Position numbers and translations under genes: made by a program
Part shown: positions 6,679 to 9,342 of the stretch, piece after piece
Position numbering within the stretch: the first letter of the stretch is position 1
How the letters are laid out: each line of letters begins with the position of its first letter
Source of the DNA: Pseudomonadota bacterium
GTDB taxonomy: Bacteria > Desulfobacterota > JADFVX01
Length of the DNA stretch: 9,342 bases
Direction: 5' to 3'
Assembly: GCA_015222755.1 (NCBI GenBank)
Contig: JADFVX010000113.1
Coordinates: forward strand, 1-9,342
The notes under the pieces: generated by a model
Told to the model about the DNA's origin: nothing
The model's database searches: none
Seen by the model: the letters and a program-made list of their open reading frames with translations, nothing else

Positions 6679-7528
6679 ATCTCGTTAACTTTGCGCCAGA
6701 GGGATGGTTAGAGCCATGGATCCTGCTATGACAGTTTATGCATCCCTGGCCTACGGTGGCGCTCTGTCTATTATACCTCGGCAGGTTCACGTGGCCGCCA
6801 TACTGGTGGCATCTAAGACAAAGAAAAGCTCCCTTGGACGTTAGCATACCGGGATTGTTGGATCCGTGAGGATCATGGCAGGTAGTGCAGTCCTCCCTCA
6901 CCGGAGCGTGCTCCCAAAGAAAGGGGCCCCGCTTTTCGGCATGGCATGAGTAGCAGGTCTCATTGACAGATGCTTTTTGCAATTCACCGTGCGCAGTATG
7001 GCAGTCATTGCAAGCCATTTTGCCCTCCCTCAGCGGCATATGGGAGGATCGCATGATTTTGCCCCTGATGCTGGGATGGCAGTTTAGACATGCCTTATAA
7101 TCAACAGCCCCTCCTTTCTCATGAAAATTATGGCAGTTGTCACAACTTAAGTCCGCCATCTGATGAGAGCTTCCCCGCCAGTGCATTCGCTTTCCTTTCT
7201 TGTGGCAGGCAAGGCACATTTTATTTTTATCTTTCGAAGCGTCAGTATCCTTAAATCCTTCGATCATCATGGGAATACCTTGCTCCTCCTTGTCTACCGC
7301 TCCCTTATGATCACCACCTGGGCCATGACAGGCCTCGCAACCCCTCTTTTCAAGAGTGTTTCGTGGGTTTTTTGTAAATATCTTTCCGTGAATGTCCCCT
7401 AAATATGATTTCTTGATCTCCTTGTGACAGGAATAGCACTGTTTATCTCCCAGGTATTCGCTCGAGGCCATTAGGGGCGCAGGGATAAGCAGCAAAAGAA
7501 GTATGACAGCCTTAATCGTATGTAGCAT
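6677..7528 (-). CDS. Decahaem c-type cytochrome, MtrA/DmsE/PioA type
   Basis: Periplasmic ten-haem electron wire that would insert into the neighbouring porin and carry electrons across the outer membrane. The 283-residue product has a Sec signal peptide (residues 1 to about 21, ending PLMA before SSEY) and exactly ten CXXCH motifs, starting at residues 31, 64, 105, 129, 147, 173, 192, 214, 237 and 263. It also has the DmsE/MtrA-like patterns CEACHGPGG, CHTAHGE and CHDPHGSN. It is shorter than Shewanella MtrA (333) but keeps all ten sites. The frame is open to an earlier ATG at 7576; I chose 7528 because AGGAG (7535-7539) sits six bases before it and the signal peptide begins there. First gene of the cytochrome-porin pair, about 150 bases downstream of the chemoreceptor. 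MtrA, PioA and DmsE cannot be told apart here. Confidence 0.94.
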   Translation of the reverse strand: MLHTIKAVILLLLLIPAPLMASSEYLGDKQCYSCHKEIKKSYLGDIHGKIFTKNPRNTLEKRGCEACHGPGGDHKGAVDKEEQGIPMMIEGFKDTDASKDKNKMCLACHKKGKRMHWRGSSHQMADLSCDNCHNFHEKGGAVDYKACLNCHPSIRGKIMRSSHMPLREGKMACNDCHTAHGELQKASVNETCYSCHAEKRGPFLWEHAPVREDCTTCHDPHGSNNPGMLTSKGAFLCLRCHQYGGHVNLPRYNRQSATVGQGCINCHSRIHGSNHPSGAKLTR

Positions 7529-7534
7529 TTTTTT

Positions 7535-7560
7535 CTCCTGTTTTTTATTTGAGAACAAAT
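7535..7560 (-). promoter_or_regulatory. Ribosome binding site and small hairpin before the decahaem gene
   Basis: AGGAG at 7535-7539 fixes the start codon at 7528. Just upstream, ATTTG and CAAAT (7547-7560, loop of four bases) can form a weak 5-bp hairpin separated from the ribosome binding site by an A-run. The hairpin alone is marginal; the ribosome binding site is clear. Confidence 0.6.
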
Positions 7561-7567
7561 TATTCAG

Positions 7568-7631
7568 GGCTATCACAGCTTCTCACCCGAAATTTCCCCA
7601 GCAACTTATCATCTGCATGGCCTGGATAGCC
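7568..7631 (-). promoter_or_regulatory. Structured 5' leader of the conduit genes (unclassified)
   Basis: Read on the minus strand, GGCTATC-CAG (7631-7622) pairs with CTG-T-GATAGCC (7578-7568): ten base pairs with one bulged base, enclosing 43 bases. Inside, CCATGCA and TGCTGG can form a six-pair stem with one bulge and a ten-base loop, followed by an unpaired GGGAAATTTCGGG stretch. The element ends about 28 bases before the ribosome binding site of the decahaem gene. I compared it from memory with c-di-GMP-I, cobalamin and TPP riboswitch cores and saw none of their conserved segments. No U-tract follows, so it is not a simple terminator. Function unknown; pairing by chance is possible. Confidence 0.35.
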
Positions 7632-7660
7632 GTAGCTTCTAATACTCAATGAATTTCCTT

Positions 7661-7690
7661 ATTATGGCAATATAATCACTTTACCTTGAA
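7661..7690 (-). promoter_or_regulatory. Weak promoter candidate for the conduit genes
   Basis: CATAAT (7661-7666), five of six matches to a -10 box, lies 18 bases after TTCAAG (7685-7690), a poor -35 that falls in the last codons of the chemoreceptor. Transcription from it would include the structured leader. Read-through from the chemoreceptor gene is equally possible. Confidence 0.2.
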
Positions 7691-9342
7691 CTGCGCTGCC
7701 AGCTCTGACAGCTTGGTAGACAACTCCGCCAGATCCTGTGCTGCGTCGTTGATATGGCTTACTCCATTTACCGTTTCTTTCGAGATATTTGCTACATCGT
7801 CAATATCCCTGCTAATGTCATCGGTTGACGCGATCTGCCTCTTGCTTGCGTCAGATATTTCCCCGATTATAGTCTCCACCTGCTCGGCTTTACTAACTAT
7901 CTCGACGAGCGTATCACCAGCCTTTGCGGCAAGTTCTACCTCTTTTTCTACCTCCTTAGTGCTCTTATTCATGGAGACAACAACATGTTTAGTCTCCTTC
8001 TGAAGGGCAAGAACTTTGACGCTGATCTCCTTTGTAGACCTTGTGGTCCTTTCTGCCAGCTTTCTGACCTCATCTGCGACGACGGCAAAGCCTCTGCCCT
8101 GTTCACCCGCCCTTGCCGCCTCTATGGCTGCATTAAGGGCAAGCAGGTTAGTCTGGTCTGCAATATCGTCTATTACCTCTATGATCTCGCTGATCTCCTC
8201 CGAACTTTTCCCCAGTTGTGTTATTACACCTGAAAGCTCTTTTACCGATACGGCTATGGCGTTCATCTCAGAAACCGTTTTAGACAGTATCTTCCCACCT
8301 TCCTGTGCGGTTTTATTTGCTTCCCTGGCTATATCCGAGGCATTTTGCGCTCGCTCCGTCAGCTCTGTAACGACTGCCCGCATCTGGTCCTTGCTAATGC
8401 CGACCTGGATGGTCTTCGTCACCTGAAATTCCGCGCTTTGTGATATTTGCCCTGCTGAGCTTGAAAGTTCCTCCGATGAGGAAGAAACTCTGTGGGTCGC
8501 GTCTTGAATCTCGTTGACAAGCGTACAGAAGCTCTCCATGGCGATATTAAAATTGGACGACAACTGTCCTATTTCATCGTTGTTATTGACAGGCAGCCTG
8601 GCAGAAAGGTCCCCCACTGCCATTTTTTTCAGTGCGGCGACCATGCGTGAAAAAAAGCGGGTTATAATAAAGAACAGTAGTCCTCCTGCCACAAGACAAA
8701 AAACAAGCAGCTTCACGCCACCCATTGCCGCTGTTTTTATATTGTTCCCACGCAGGGTCGCATTTACCTCCTCAAGGGAGAACTCCATTCGGATAGCGCC
8801 AAGGACGTCCCCTTCTTTGGCATATTTGTGACAACCACTTGTCTCGGAACAACCCTTCTTTTTTACCTTGTAGGGAATCAGTACTTTTGCCGTATTACCC
8901 TCAAGGAGATAAATCGGCTCGCCCGTCTTAAGGACTTTTACGTCCAGAGCATCCTTGGGGGACTCCCTTGTATCTACAGCCTTTTCCTTGCTTAAGTCTG
9001 AAATTTTCTCTCTGGCTCTATCAATATCTGCCTGAAGATCCGCAATCTCGTTCATTATGTCATCGCGTTCATCCCTATCTTTAAGGCCCTCCAACTCCTG
9101 CTTATATTCCTCTATCTCTTCGAGATTGCCAGCTATGACCTTTTTTTCTCTGGGAATAAGCTCCTTTTCGTTTATTTCTGCAAGCACTTCATCGACACGC
9201 TTCCCCCGAATAACACGAACCTGCTTAAGACCCTTGAGTTCCTTTGACATACTGTCAAATAATGAGAAGCGCATTTCCATCTTGCCTTCTCTCATCAGGG
9301 TATTCAGCGTAAGCCTTACGTTTTCTCCAAAGAGGAAAGACC
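7676..9342 (-). CDS. Methyl-accepting chemotaxis protein with putative haem-binding sensor (5' end off window)
   Basis: Membrane chemoreceptor that would control CheA and flagellar or pilus motility. The frame is open to the window edge (about 15 codons before the first visible Met at 9295), so the N-terminus, expected to hold the first membrane helix, is missing. Numbering from that Met: extracytoplasmic sensor 1-185, with a charged heptad-like coiled coil at about 55-105 and GCSETSGCHKYAKEGDVLGA at 148-167; membrane helix about 190-213; HAMP about 213-265 (VGDLSARLPVNNNDEIG); signalling domain about 265-539 with hairpin tip DQTNLLALNAAIEAARAGEQ (380-399). No C-terminal CheR-docking pentapeptide is present. 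The CX5CH with GDVLGA resembles the C-terminal haem motif (CX4CH then VLG) of sensor proteins common in deltaproteobacteria; covalent haem is inferred. Gene order suggests a link to the conduit genes just downstream. Confidence 0.92.
   Translation of the reverse strand, partial: SFLFGENVRLTLNTLMREGKMEMRFSLFDSMSKELKGLKQVRVIRGKRVDEVLAEINEKELIPREKKVIAGNLEEIEEYKQELEGLKDRDERDDIMNEIADLQADIDRAREKISDLSKEKAVDTRESPKDALDVKVLKTGEPIYLLEGNTAKVLIPYKVKKKGCSETSGCHKYAKEGDVLGAIRMEFSLEEVNATLRGNNIKTAAMGGVKLLVFCLVAGGLLFFIITRFFSRMVAALKKMAVGDLSARLPVNNNDEIGQLSSNFNIAMESFCTLVNEIQDATHRVSSSSEELSSSAGQISQSAEFQVTKTIQVGISKDQMRAVVTELTERAQNASDIAREANKTAQEGGKILSKTVSEMNAIAVSVKELSGVITQLGKSSEEISEIIEVIDDIADQTNLLALNAAIEAARAGEQGRGFAVVADEVRKLAERTTRSTKEISVKVLALQKETKHVVVSMNKSTKEVEKEVELAAKAGDTLVEIVSKAEQVETIIGEISDASKRQIASTDDISRDIDDVANISKETVNGVSHINDAAQDLAELSTKLSELAAQFKVK
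8828..8851 (-). other. CX5CH putative haem-attachment motif in the chemoreceptor
   Basis: Codons for Cys149 through His156 spell CSETSGCH, five residues between the cysteines instead of two, located about 34 residues before the membrane helix on the periplasmic side. Wide-spaced CX4CH motifs in this position occur in haem sensor domains; five is a further departure. No other CXXCH is visible in the part of the sensor within the window. Confidence 0.55.

Noticed and set aside
7529..7576. Longer start of the decahaem cytochrome at 7576
   Set aside because: It would add 16 charged residues before the signal peptide and has no well-placed ribosome binding site, while AGGAG sits six bases before the ATG at 7528.
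7568..7640. c-di-GMP-I (GEMM) riboswitch before the decahaem gene
   Set aside because: The conserved GCACAGGGCAAACC-type and GGGACGCAAAG-type segments are absent, so only an unclassified stem-loop can be claimed.
7686..8831. Plus-strand open frames opposite the chemoreceptor
   Set aside because: They are rich in Ser/Ala runs that mirror the helical receptor codons, with no recognisable domain; shadows.
9293..9295. ATG at 9295 as the real start of the chemoreceptor
   Set aside because: The frame stays open to the window edge with protein-like sequence, and the expected first membrane helix has not yet appeared, so the gene continues outside.
1..9342. CRISPR array, tRNA or rRNA gene, insertion sequence, phage or plasmid features
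   Set aside because: No regularly spaced repeats, cloverleaf or rRNA sequence, transposase or integrase was seen on either strand.

Overview
The window looks like a chromosomal segment from a Gram-negative (diderm) bacterium of Proteobacteria or Desulfobacterota type. The evidence is an outer-membrane assembly lipoprotein (BamD-like), a long outer-membrane beta-barrel ending in Phe, multiheme c-type cytochromes with Sec signal peptides, and a chemoreceptor whose sensor region resembles the covalent-heme sensor domains common in deltaproteobacterial signalling proteins. Base composition is fairly even and similar across all genes, so nothing marks a recent foreign island. No genus can be named from the sequence alone. 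A UbiG-type methyltransferase hints at ubiquinone, and ferrochelatase shows protoporphyrin-route haem synthesis, which fits the haem demand of the cytochromes.

Left part (1-3343), housekeeping. A 5'-truncated ferrochelatase gene (hemH, +) meets, tail to tail with overlapping stop codons, a two-gene minus-strand unit: a BamD-like lipoprotein followed by a six-TPR protein. A 205-base divergent spacer then carries the promoters of the bamD-like gene and of ubiG, plus two inverted repeats.

Right part (3357-9342), electron transfer and sensing, all on the minus strand. In transcription order: a chemoreceptor (5' end off the window) with a CX5CH motif just before its membrane helix; a 147-base spacer that can fold into a stem-loop leader; a ten-haem MtrA/DmsE-type periplasmic cytochrome; an 829-residue MtrB/PioB-type porin joined to it by an 11-base gap, with its ribosome binding site over the upstream stop codon; a decayed C-terminal piece of a second, different MtrB/PioB-type porin; and a small cytochrome of the c554 type with three normal CXXCH motifs and one anomalous CSCH. 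The cytochrome-porin pair is the core of a trans-outer-membrane electron conduit. No cell-surface multihaem cytochrome is visible here, so the electron donor or acceptor is unknown. The neighbouring chemoreceptor could sense redox state or a haem ligand and tie motility to this pathway, which is inference.

The least ordinary items are the combination of a putative haem chemoreceptor with an outer-membrane conduit, the CSCH motif, the porin tail remnant, the structured leader of the conduit genes, and two genes that may be read from nearly leaderless transcripts.
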